Origin: Datisca glomerata
Taxonomy: Eukaryota > Streptophyta > Magnoliopsida > Cucurbitales > Datiscaceae
Direction: 5' to 3'
Length of the DNA: 64,000 nucleotides
Assembly (NCBI GenBank): GCA_003255025.1
Contig: QANY01013864.1
Location: 37,398 to 101,397 of the forward strand
Within the stretch, counting starts at the first letter, position 1. Every line of letters starts with the position of its first letter. The translations under genes were made by a program, and so were the position numbers. The notes beneath the pieces are model-generated. The model had not been told where the DNA came from and ran no database searches. It saw only the letters and a list, made by a program, of their open reading frames with translations. Positions 47,341 through 57,769 of this stretch are shown here, one piece after another.

Positions 47341-48031
47341 ATGTTTGTTTAAGTCCTTTTGTCTTTTTTATTTACAAATTTCTGATAGTTTCTTATTTAT
47401 ATAGTTCTTAGATAGATAGTTTTATAGAAATAGAATTGGATAAGAGCTGGTTGGTCTTAATGTGGATTTCTTTTAAAAATCTGAAATGATCACTGAAACG
47501 TAAATGACTACTATGCTTTAGAGTTGTATGTTACTTCATCTTTATTTTGAAATTGCTATTTCCGTGAGGACTTTTTTGTGAAAAAGAGGTTGTGAATATG
47601 CTTTCTATCAACTTAATTTTTATTTATCACTTACAATTGTAGGTTTTGGATTCAACGCAGATTATATGTATATTGTTTGTTTGACTATCCATTTTTGGTG
47701 ATTCTTGGTTCCTTTTAGGTTTTATGTACATTTTGTATTGTAGAAAAGTGTATATTTCTATTGAGTTATCTGGTTATTTTTACTTGTGATTATCATATTT
47801 CTATTACTTTTGTGATTCTTATCTTTTATAGCTATGCCTTATTCCTTTTTTATTGTTATGTTGTGCTTCATGTTTTTATTAGAGTAAGCATGCTACTGAA
47901 GGATTGATATAACACCCCTTTATTAATGAAAAATATTTTAAAAGAAAGATTTTAATATTTGGAAAACAATTCGCTTGAAATAAACTAATTGATAAAAATA
48001 AAAAATCAAGCAATAAATATAATTACACAAT

Positions 48032-48032
48032 N
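48032..48032. other. Single N, contig join at the LTR border
   Basis: 48033-48197 repeats about 47868-48031 (TTTTTATTAGAGTAAGCATG and the first 134 bases of the LTR), with small differences such as GCTACTGAAGG against GCCACTGAAGG. Confidence 0.85.
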
Positions 48033-48062
48033 TTCATATTTTTATTAGAGTAAGCATGCCAC

Positions 48063-49222
48063 TGAAGGATTGATATAACACCCCTTTATTAATGAAAAAT
48101 ATTTTAAAAGAAAGATTTTAATATTTGGAAAACAATTCGCTTGAAATAAACTAATTGATAAAAATAAAAAATCAAGCAATAAATATAATTACACAATTAA
48201 ATAATGTGTGGAAGCTTAAATGTGTAGAATAAATAAATAAGATAATAACAATGTGAGAAGTAAAGTGCACTTAAGTGTAAAAAGAGTAGGGAGGAAGAGA
48301 ATATACACACAGTGTTTTTAAGTGGTTCGAGAAAACTTATCCCTACATCCACCCTTCAAGGATCCCCCTTGAAATTTTTTCCTCACGATCAAACCTTTAC
48401 AATGCAGCTCGGTCGAGATCTTTGAATCTCTTATAAAAATTTTCACTCTCCCAAAGACTAGATCTCTCAATTTATCACTCACAATTTGTAATAGCTTCTC
48501 TCTAGAAAATATCTTAAATTCTTGCTCAAAATACAAAACTCTCAAAGAATAAAACACTAAAGAGCTTCAATGAAGAGCTGTGGTGGAATGACCAAGACAT
48601 GGGGTATTTATAGTGTTGAAAAACACTATTAAAAAGGTCAGGCCAGTTGGAGAATCGGACGAACCGGTCATCAAATAAGGAACCCTTTCTTTTTTACCAC
48701 CAGTCACACTGATTTTTCAACTAGTCTGGCCGATTTCTGCAATTAGGCAAGTAATTGCCATAATTGCAAAATCGGTCGCACCGGTCAGACCGGTTTTAAA
48801 TCTACGCACCACTTTCCCATTGGTGTGGCTGAATTATCCTCTAAAAATGAGCCGATTTGGACACCTGACCAAGGATGAACCGCTCCTTGACATTTTATTA
48901 CTATTCTATCTGGTTTGATCTTTTACGGTCTGTTATATAGGTGGTTCAATCTAGTTCTAAATTCCTCAGGACGTGCTGAGTTCATCCAACATTGATTTAG
49001 GTCATTTGGAGTTCGTTTGATACACGCCATGTCTTTCGTAATATGTTGCGTGTACCTCGCCCTGTAAGGTTTTGATTGCCCTTTATAGTGTTTGCATAAA
49101 CAGTTAAGATTAAGCGTTTTCAACAATATTTTCACTTTATTTATGACCTACACACATAATTAAAATATTAGTCCACCTATTATTTGTCATAATCAAAATT
49201 GCCACCTTGACTAGGGTCAACA
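48063..49222 (-). mobile_element. Solo LTR, copia type, about 1.16 kb
   Basis: On the minus strand it opens TGTTGACCCTAGTCAAGGTG (49222) and ends TATATCAATCCTTCA (48063). CACTATAAATACCCCATG near 48600-48617 is a good TATA box, followed by a CTCTTCATTGAAGCTC leader. No internal domains or second LTR adjoin. Flanks GCCAC (48058-48062; GCTAC in the copy before the N) and ATCAT (49223-49227) differ only by transitions from GTCAT, the sequence at the empty site in the inverted paralogue near 33825, consistent with a decayed 5-bp target-site duplication. The length and the TGTTGACCC start fit SIRE/Maximus-like copia LTRs. The open stretches inside (48318-48557, 48923-49135) are not genes. Confidence 0.75.
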
Positions 49223-50400
49223 ATCATTTTGTTTTTAAGCTTGGTGGGTATAAAGAAAAAGTGACATTATGATTGTAACATTCATCCAATATAAAATATT
49301 AAGTGAAAAAACAATTGAATCATTTTTTTAATTGAGATCCGATTTTACTTTCACCTTTTTTTTGTTTTGGAAAGACAATTTGATTTTCCCCCTGGTCCAT
49401 AAAACAATGTTTTCTTCCTAGTATTGTTTAGAATTAGAATTCTGTTAAGTGTTTAGTCAAACAAGAAATCAACAGGAAAAATATATATGGATGTTAGTCT
49501 GTGTTTATATAGTTGATTAAATTCATTGGAATAAAAATGCCATATTTCTTGTGATATATTGTTCAATGCTATAAAGATAGGTTCTATGTTGATCATCTTA
49601 AAATTGCACCTTATGAGAACATTCGTTTGGCTTTGAGATGGCCGAATTTGATGAGTCTTGCATTTTTATGTGAATTAATACAAACTTTTCACTGACTGCT
49701 ACTCTATGATTTATTAGATGTCATCTTTTACACATTGTCGAGGTTGAAAGACCATTACTTCTTCTGTAACCTTTGCTTGATTTTTGTATGCAGTAAAATA
49801 CTTATATGTTAAGGATTAATCTTAAAAAAAAATGGAACCAATTATATTTGTATTTTAGAACTATGATATTTCAAATGTCTATTCCTCAAAACCCATCCTT
49901 TTTTTTTACATATTTCTAGATGAAACTCGTATATTAGTTTTCAAATTGTGTGTGATTCTTTCAATTCTTGAAAAAGTTCCCAGTGGTGTTTTAATGCATT
50001 GAAATTGAATGAGTTCAATTGATTGTGTGAGTTGCAAACGTGTTGTTGCATGAGAGATTTCTTAGTAATGAGTTTGTGATATTAGTTGTTAGGATGATAT
50101 TAGTTTAAATGTTTGCTTGACATTGTCATTTGGTCAAGATTATATAGTTTGCATGTTTGTTTAGCTCCTCACATGTTTTAATTGGCTAATTTTTTATATT
50201 TTCTTATTTATAGAGTTCTTAGACATTTTGTTTTAGTTAGGAATTGAATTGAAATTTGAGCTGGATGACCTTATTGTAGAGTACTTCAGGTAGAAAAATC
50301 TTCGTAAATTGTTTGTTGGTTGTTAATCATATCTTTGTAAATCACGTAGGGTGTGAAGAAATGTTTTGAAGTCGAACACATTTGATTTTGATTTGAAAAT
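49223..50400. repeat. Block G, right copy, with second exon-like element
   Basis: Continues block G beyond the solo LTR: TTTTTAAGCTTGGTGGGTATA at 49234 pairs with 33800-33820. 49545-49685 is the damaged second copy of the KIAPYENIRLALRW element; 50070-50350 is repeat W. Confidence 0.7.
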
Positions 50401-50619
50401 TGCAACAATTTGATCTTTTATGTTTATTTGATTGTGAAGTCGTTTGAATATATCTTTGTTTAGCTGCTGTTGTTTTTTAATTGACAAACTTGTTTCAATT
50501 TCTTACTTATATAGTTCTTAGCCGTTTTGTTTTAATTGGGAAGTGAATTGGAATTTGATGGATGACCTTGTTTGTTTTCTTACTTATATAGTCCCCCCTT
50601 TATGTCCCTCTCACATCTT

Positions 50620-50850
50620 TCTTATCTCTCTCTCTCTAAGACACACACACTTTTTCCTCGTTCGTTCTCTCTCTCTTCCCCCTTATCCCTTTCTCCCTCT
50701 CCCTCTCTTTTCCCTCTCTCTCTATCACTCTCCCTCTTCTCTCTCTCTCTCTCTCCTTCCCTCCCTCGCTCCTTGTATCTCTCTGTCACCCTCCCTCCCT
50801 CCCTCCCCTCCATCTCTCTTTTTCGCTATCCCTCATTTCTAACACACACA
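50620..50850. repeat. CT-rich low-complexity tract, copy 1
   Basis: TC-dinucleotide and CCCT-rich sequence with an ACACACAC stretch at 50640. Open stretches on both strands (50543-50865) are low-complexity Ser/Leu/Pro or Arg/Glu runs, not genes. Confidence 0.9.
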
Positions 50851-50879
50851 CAAAATCAATTATGATGATGTCGTAAAAG

Positions 50880-51655
50880 GTGTAAATGTACTAACAACCC
50901 ATCAGAGTGTGACATGTATATTGTTAAAATTTTAGCTGCAACAATATATTATTTTCCCCCTCTTCAAATTGTAAAAATTACAAAATTTTCTACTTATACG
51001 TCCTTCGACCATATTACATACATTACACTTATTTAACTTCCAATTTTCATAAATAACATTGGCGACAAAATGTTCCATTATTTTCTCAAAATAACTTGAC
51101 ATTTGGATAAACAATTGCCCTTTTTGAAAAAAATTATGGCATCGCCCTTACTGATCAAATTGTATATCAAGTTTTAATTAATCAAATTATATATCACTCA
51201 TTATAATAATTTAGTAAATTATTTTATGAATTATTCACACATTTATTTATGATTTTAAGATTGATATATAACTTGATGGGTGTAGAAATGCTAAAAAATG
51301 AAAATCCAAAAAATACATTCATTTTAGATGAAATTGTTGTCAAATGTATGAACTATGATAAAGATAAATAAGACAAGCGTATAAACCTATTCAATTAATT
51401 ATTATAGTTAATCAAACACTAAGAAAACTCTATGAGATTGAGCATTTTGGCATTTTATTTTCTCAGATAAACATTAATATAATAATACTATTGTCAAAAT
51501 TGAATTAAGAAACAAAGCCATGATCACAGTTTGAAAAATAAAAAATTTCCACAACCATAGTAAGTCTTACTCTTTGATCAGTCAAGAAAGATCCACAAAA
51601 ATGTATAATTATTATTCTTATAGAAATTCAAATATACTAATTCTTTAGGAAGATA
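50880..51655 (-). repeat. Unit Y, inverted copy 5 (truncated by N)
   Basis: Minus-strand counterpart of 26700-27440. It includes the 15-codon stretch at 51521-51474 (MALFLNSILTIVLLY) and the border ACCCATCAGAGTGTGACATG at 50898. It stops at the N (51656), before the TATA-like part. Confidence 0.75.
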
Positions 51656-51656
51656 N
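51656..51656. other. Single N, contig join
   Basis: After the N the sequence returns to the CT-rich tract (51657 on matches 50697 on) and later to unit Y (52287-53090 matches 50851-51655). The second version has a 480-bp longer CT-rich tract and, near 52440, seven bases missing from the first. Confidence 0.85.
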
Positions 51657-52240
51657 TCTCCCTCTCTTTTCCCTCTCTCTCTCTATCACTCTCCCTCTTC
51701 TCTCTCTCTCTCTCTCCTTCCCTCCCTCGCTCCTTGTATCTCTCTGTCACCCTCCCTCCCTCCCTCCCCTCCATCTCTCTTTTTCGCTATCCCTCATTTC
51801 TAACACACACACACACTCTCTCTCATCTCCCTCTCATGCTCCCTCCTCTCTCTCTCTCTCTGTCTATTTCCCTCTCTCTCTCCCTCCCTACTTGAATCTC
51901 TCTGTCTCCCGCTCTCCCTCCTCTCTCTTTTTCGATGTCCCTCCTTTTTCACACACTCTCTGTCTCCTCGCTCTCCCTCCTCTCTCTTTTTCGATGTCCC
52001 TCCTTTTTCACACACACTCTCTCTCATCTCCCTCTCCCGCTCCCTTCCCCCTCTCTCTCTTAATTAATCCTCTCTCACACACACTCTTTCTATCCCTCCA
52101 TATCCTGTCTCTCTCTCATATACACACTCTCTCCCTCCTCCCCCATCGCTCTCTCTCTCTTTCACCCTCATACACACACTCTTTCCTCCCTCCTCTCTCT
52201 CTCTCTCAATAACTCTCTGCCTCCTCCCTTCCCTTTTAGT
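51657..52240. repeat. CT-rich low-complexity tract, copy 2, expanded
   Basis: Contains internal tandem duplications, such as CCTCTCTCTTTTTCGATGTC at 51920 and 51977, and ACACACACTCTCTCTCATCTC segments. About 580 bp long against about 210 bp in copy 1. Confidence 0.9.
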
Positions 52241-52286
52241 TTGTAATACGTTCATCTATTGAATGTCATATACTAAATAAAAAAAA

Positions 52287-53540
52287 ATCAATTATGATGA
52301 TGTCGTAAAAGGTGTAAATGTACTAACAACCCATCAGAGTGTGACATGTATATTGTTAAAATTTTAGCTGCAACAATATATTATTTTCCCCCTCTTCAAA
52401 TTGTAAAAATTACAAAATTTTCTACTTATACGTCCTTCGAATTAATACCATATTACATACATTACACTTATTTAACTTCCAATTTTCATAAATAACATTG
52501 GCGACAAAATGTTCCATTATTTTCTCAAAATAACTTGACATTTGGATAAACAATTGCCCTTTTTGAAAAAAATTATGGCATCGCCCTTACTGATCAAATT
52601 GTATATCAAGTTTTAATTAATCAAATTATATATCACTCATTATAATAATTTAGTAAATTATTTTATGAATTATTCACACATTTATTTATGATTTTAAGAT
52701 TGATATATAACTCGATGGGTGTAGAAATGCTAAAAAATGAAAATCCAAAAAATACATTCATTTTAGATGAAATTGTTGTCAAATGTATGAACTATGATAA
52801 AGATAAATTAGACAAGCGTATAAACCTATTCAATTAATTATTATAGTTAATCAAACACTAAGAAAACTCTATGAGATTGAGCATTTTGGCATTTTATTTT
52901 CTCAGATAAACATTAATATAATAATACTATTGTCAAAATTGAATTAAGAAACAAAGCCATGATCACAGTTTGAAAAATAAAAAATTTCCACAACCATAGT
53001 AAGTCTTACTCTTTGATCAGTCAAGAAAGATCCACAAAAATGTATAATTATTATTCTTATAGAAATTCAAATATACTAATTCTTTAGGAAGATAAATAAT
53101 ATTTTAAAACATTAAAAACTGATAATAACATCAATTCAAATTGAAATGTTGAAGTGATTCTTAAAAGAAAAAAATTGAAGCAAGGCAAGTGTGACAGCAC
53201 ATAGAGTGAACGCTACTGGCTGACAACTGACGTGAAATGAATCTCAGGGATATGGCACGCAATGTGCTTTATTGTTACTTGTTGGGAGCTCAAAAATTTT
53301 TTGTTTATATATTTTTTGCTATTCTTCTACGTGCTTGTTGTAACCTACAAATGACTAAGAAATCGCCATGTGTAAGTGCTAATCCAACAATTGCCATGTA
53401 GTTGTTTCCACTCATGTACTACACTCATGATCCACTTTTTTTTAAGATATGATCCACTTTTTTTAAGAGGTTTTACATGTGGTAATGAATTTCTCCTCAT
53501 TCCTTTTTTCTCTTTTTACTTTTTATATATAAGGTTCTTG
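52287..53540 (-). repeat. Unit Y, inverted copy 6 (complete)
   Basis: Carries the border at 52330, the 15-codon stretch at 52960-52913, the leader-like part (53160-53220), the TATA-like region near 53300 and the GATCATATC VNTR (53428-53470), and runs directly into the LINE 3' end, as in the plus-strand copies. It has no viral insertion. Confidence 0.75.
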
Positions 53541-54275
53541 GTTATAAGAATCAATAGGTACACTAGGACATCCCAACTAGCCTGGCACCTCCATAACACC
53601 TTCATCATTTAACCCAACCTAACATATTATTAAAATAAAATAAAATAGTTAACAAAATAAAACAAAAAGAAAAAAAATTAGCAGAACCTTAAAGAAGTTA
53701 TGTTACAATATCATCAGAAATAAATGAAAAACAAAAAACCAGAGCATTTCACCGCCAAGTTGGAATAACTATACCGGGAGCTCTGCTTGCCAAATAATCT
53801 GCAACATGGTTACCCGCCCGATAAATATGAGTGACAACAAAGTCCATTTGATCGATTAAATTTTAACATTTATTCTAAGTAGTACGCCAACGCCAAATCA
53901 CATTACAAGATCTAGTACGAACAATGACCACCACATAAACATAATCACTTTTCAACCATAATTATCTCCATCCAAAGGTCGAAGCATAAATGATCGCATG
54001 GGTAGTAATAGCTAGCTCGGCCTCAAAAGCAAAGCATATGCCAAGGTGAATAGCGTAACAACTCTTAACAAATCATCTAGACGTTCAGAAAAAGCCTCCA
54101 CAACCTACACGCCCAAGACTATCAAAAGTTGCTCCATCAATATTCACCTTAATCCAACCAGATAGGGGAGGATGCCAAAAAACTTCAAGATACGCGGGGC
54201 TTTGTAATGACGACTCAAAACATAAAACTACTAAAGTGTCAGAAGTAGTCAAATGAATTCAACTGCTTTTATTGT
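53525..54275 (-). mobile_element. LINE 3' end, inverted copy L6
   Basis: Minus-strand reading: RNase H connection and start (HPPLSGWIKVNIDGATF from about 54165), CGGFF, FEAELAI, MDFVVTHIYRAGNHVADYLA (about 53840-53780) and a 3' region to 53525. Conserved RNase H residues are easier to see than in the plus-strand copies, but stops and a frameshift near 54095 remain. It is interrupted at about 54275 by the exon-bearing insertion. Confidence 0.75.
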
Positions 54276-54382
54276 TACCTGCTTTATACTTGGACATGTA
54301 CTGATATTTTATCATTCGTTCTTAATCTCAGGCGTTATAATTACAGCTCATTTAGTCATTTTATAATATTTTAATGCTATAG

Positions 54383-54467
54383 TTGAACTTGACATGCCCC
54401 GGTGTAGCCTGCTGAGATGTAGTACAGTTGTAAGATTTGCATCGGCCCCTGCACAACTAGAGGAGAG
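54383..54467 (+). pseudogene. Exon-like segment alpha, unidentified gene
   Basis: 85 bases between TTAATGCTATAG and GTAACG, open in one frame: ELDMPRCSLLRCSTVV followed by RFASAPAQLEER. Base composition is close to 50% GC, against about 30% around it. I do not recognise the protein. Confidence 0.45.
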
Positions 54468-55980
54468 GTAACGTAATATATCGTTACCGTTATTTAGGAG
54501 AATATTCATGGCTAAATAGATATCAAGGGACTATAGCTTATTTCAAATATATATTGAAACAATGATTCCTTTTCTCAAATCTAAAGTAGCTCAAATTCTT
54601 CCAATTGATTTTTCAATATGACATATATCCTTCAGCAAAAAATGATTATCATTTACATCTACATTTCAATGGCATTGACTTTTGCAAGCATTAATTTTGT
54701 CTAAGATGAGTATGAGACTCCTAATAGGGATCTTATCATCAATGCAGGTCAAAGTTATACCTCATCTGTCGATTGGATATTGATATTCATTGGTGTGTGC
54801 AGAGGTTGCATTTATGATATTTATTTTTAAGCTATAAGGTGAAATCCACTTATAAATTTTTGCAAGCTTCTTTTTACAAATATTGGTGATGAACGGTGAT
54901 TTGAATCTATTGTGGTCAAGGTGCTAGAATATGTGTTAACTCAGGGAGACCGCTAGTGAGTTTGATTTACTCTCAACAACTATAAATTTTTAATTGCCTC
55001 TCCATCAGACCCTCTCTCTCATTGTTCCATTTTTAATTAGTTTTGACTTCAATCTCTTTAAGTCATTGAATATGCCCATGTTATCTGATATAGATGTTTG
55101 ACTACCCAATCTCTTTACTATCCTTGTGAATATCTTATTGTACTACCTCATATTTTGTAAGTCAGCTGATAGTTTAGTAGTTTAGTATTTGCTAAAATAT
55201 TAAGTCTATTATCTTTGAATGATAAGCATTGTGATTGAATTAGAAAGAGAAACAATCATAACTATTTTTGAATAATAAAAACAATACTTAATCAATCAGA
55301 ATGTAAAACTTGTGATAGCAGGACCAAAGCTAATGAGTAATGTGTATATTTGAATGCTTAAATATTTTACATTGACAAACATGTCTGAATTATGATTTCT
55401 GAGTGATTATATCATAAGAATCTGAAAATATTATGTCATAAGAATGCAATATTGAATGACTAATACACTTGTGAGTAATATCATAATAGTTGTCAAATAA
55501 GAAACATTTGAAACACATCAATATATATATGATGATTTATCGAAACTAGAAGTTGAATCACTAAATTCAAACTCTCTGACCCATTTCATAACTCAAAAGA
55601 ATCTCTCAAGCCTGTATCTTTGAATGCCACACACTTTGAAAGTAGCAAAATCAGTTTTGTTCTTCCTCTACAATATGCACATCAACTGAATACAAAAAGT
55701 TCTTCAACTTCTTATACACCATTGCTTTTTCCTATCTCTTCTGCTTCCAAATCAATCATTCATCTTATTCACCTTCTTTGTATCCTCTTTCTCTTTCTCA
55801 GCCATACCTTACAAATCAACATCCCACATTACTAGAACTTATCTTGTTTGTTAGTACATCAGACTTTCTCTCGCACACTCATATGAACTTATCTTGTTTG
55901 TCCTTTATTTTTTTCTAATTTCCCATTCTATATTTAATTAAAATCTATTGTTTCCTTTGTTAATGTAATTTCTTCCATAG

Positions 55981-56053
55981 GCGTATTGAGAATGAGGAAT
56001 GCAGATCTAACAGTTGTATAGATCATGCAACTGGAATTATGGAGGAGATGAAG
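55981..56053 (+). pseudogene. Exon-like segment beta, unidentified gene
   Basis: 73 bases between TTTCTTCCATAG and GTAATC, open: RIENEECRSNSCIDHA followed by TGIMEEMK. Acceptor and donor are good matches to plant consensus. It is on the same strand as segment alpha, 1.5 kb downstream, so both may come from one captured gene; family unknown. The AT-rich interval between them also has an open stretch (55620-55835) without recognisable features. Confidence 0.45.
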
Positions 56054-56140
56054 GTAATCATTAGGAGATTCCTTTTCAATGTGTGGTAAGCATTGTGGGT
56101 TTGTAGTTTAAAGTAGTCAAATGAATTTAACTGCTTTATA

Positions 56141-56435
56141 TATAGAAGACCAATTGTTGTTATATTTTAACCAAAAAAATAGTAGATAAGATGGCAAACA
56201 AAATTCTTTTAAAGCACGTTGAGTATCACAATTTGTAATACCTCTACAATTTCAAAACTTGTTGAGCAACCCTGGTCTTGGGTGTGTTGGCTATGATAAC
56301 AACCATTTTCTTATTCTTTTTGCCTTGTCTAGTAAAAACCACATTGCAATAAGAACTTTCTTTCTTATCAGCACAATAGACTTCCCCTTGAACATCAGTA
56401 TGAGAGAAATCTGACTCAGTACTCTCACTATCAAA
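56141..56435 (-). pseudogene. LINE linker before endonuclease, inverted copy L5
   Basis: Reverse complement of about 21690-21930 (for example AACAAGCTTTGAAA-like and AAGACCAGG words). It ends where the insertion-flanking repeat begins. The LINE endonuclease and RT are missing between here and L6. Confidence 0.65.
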
Positions 56436-57023
56436 TTATGGGTGAGTTTCATCTTGAAGGGGAGGATTTAGACCTTCAATTGGTGAAAGTCTCAAATGGT
56501 CAACAACATGATCGTATGAGATTTCTACATTATTTGGATCAACCCTCAACGACAAAATTGAAACATCTAAAGGTTCATGTGCAGGAGCTAATGGAGTGTT
56601 CACATTTGCATCACCAATGTTGGACTTCCTCAGGATATGAGGACTAATCGACCTTGCTGAACTAGAACACGCAGTCGGTTCAAGACCAAGATTTGAGACC
56701 AATTTCACATTTTTCTCAATCATGATTACCTTGTCAACTTGCACTAAGTGCTGTTCCAAGGTTATCCAAAATAGGAGCATCTCTTGACTTGTCCTTTGGC
56801 CAATATTCTTGATATGTTTTGGATCTAGCTCTCCCATATTTTTTTTATCTTTTGCCTCGTAGTTTGTCTCTCCTAGGGCTTGAAACTCACCGTTCATTGT
56901 TGTGAAGTCATCCACCCATTTCATAAAGCTCGATCTGTGGTGAAAAAATTCTCTGTCCATGACCCGAAGCTCTTCAACTATTGCTAGAAAGCGCATTGTC
57001 CATGGTCGTGGTGTTCTAATCAT
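56436..57023 (-). CDS. 195-codon ORF joining gypsy-type leader ORF and LINE ORF1-like segment
   Basis: The longest uninterrupted ORF in the window. Residues 1 to about 52 (MIRTPRPWTMRFLAIVEELR, REFFHHRSS, VDDFTTMNGEF) match the broken leader ORF at 1923-2105. From about residue 56 (EAKDKKN) on it matches the LINE ORF1-like segment of L2 (21270-21687: GQRTSQEMLLFW, SNLGLEPTA, IEGLNPPLQDETHP). An LTR-like region with a TATA box at 57231-57240 lies upstream in the right orientation, so transcription is possible. I cannot tell whether this is the ancestral arrangement or a fusion. No known domain recognised; it may be a chance survival. Confidence 0.4.
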   Translation of the reverse strand: MIRTPRPWTMRFLAIVEELRVMDREFFHHRSSFMKWVDDFTTMNGEFQALGETNYEAKDKKNMGELDPKHIKNIGQRTSQEMLLFWITLEQHLVQVDKVIMIEKNVKLVSNLGLEPTACSSSARSISPHILRKSNIGDANVNTPLAPAHEPLDVSILSLRVDPNNVEISYDHVVDHLRLSPIEGLNPPLQDETHP

Positions 57024-57765
57024 GAAAGATGAAGGCCTTGAGCCAAGAAATGGTGGTACTCACATGAAAATTAGGGTTTATTCTTTCGAATGGATGTTGT
57101 AAATGAATTTTTACTCTACTAATATCAAGAATATCGAATGTATATAATGATAATAAAAGACTAAGAAACTTCAGTATAAAAGTGGGAGTTCGTATACATT
57201 TAATTTCCCTTTTCTTGATATAATGGGAGATATTTATAGGTATTCTCCCTCATGGCCATTTTTCATATATTTAATAAGATAAAACAAATATTCGTTAAGA
57301 TAGAGTTTGTTAGCCAAATTGTGGAGGTAAAATAATCCCCTTGACCGAATATGGCCTTTCTTTGACTCCCTCGTCATCTTCAGTTGATTTCATATCCTTA
57401 GTGTCTTTCAATTTCGTCTACCTTCCCACTGCCTTTTGATAGCCTGCAATCCTTAACTTCATAGTCTGACTTATCACGTTCATTTTCCCCTGCTTTGTAT
57501 AATGGTTGCAAGTCATTGATGTAAAACAATGTATCTTTGTGCTATCGTTTATTACCTATCGATGTTGTCACGCTTCTAATCATTACTTTCTGCTCTAGTG
57601 CCATTTTCTTCCCCTATACCCATGTGCCGTGTGTTCATGCTCGTACACTAATTACTATCATATTCAATTTTGACTTTTGACAGTTATTACTTTTTACTTC
57701 GAATCCACTGTTTGACGAACAAAGTAATTTATTTAAAGGTTTTTCATTTCGTCTTCTTCATGCAC
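57024..57765 (-). mobile_element. LTR-like promoter region, inverted copy 2
   Basis: Reverse complement of 1140-1925. The TATA box CCTATAAATA is at 57240-57231, followed by a leader to the ATG at 57023. On its other side, divergently, lies the extra ORF on the plus strand (57770 on), so the segment separates two head-to-head genes. The exact LTR ends are not visible. Confidence 0.4.
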
Positions 57766-57769
57766 ATCC

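Larger units (their letters stand above)
54246..56140. mobile_element. Insertion with exon-like segments between 27-bp direct repeats
   Basis: GAAGTAGTCAAATGAATTCA (54246) and AAAGTAGTCAAATGAATTTA (56112) begin near-identical direct repeats of about 27 bp flanking about 1.84 kb that no other LINE copy has at this point. Inside are two segments with splice signals (54383-54467, 55981-56053). The flanking repeats could be a long target-site duplication, which would suggest retroposition, or the result of unequal repair. No transposon ends, A-tail or transposase were recognised. Confidence 0.5.

Noticed and set aside
48318..49135. ORFs inside the solo LTR
   Set aside because: They lie in U3/R/U5 sequence with a clear TATA box and leader; non-coding.
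50543..52255. Several ORFs of 60-106 codons in CT-rich tracts
   Set aside because: They translate dinucleotide repeats (Ser/Leu/Pro or Arg/Glu), open only because the repeats lack stop codons.
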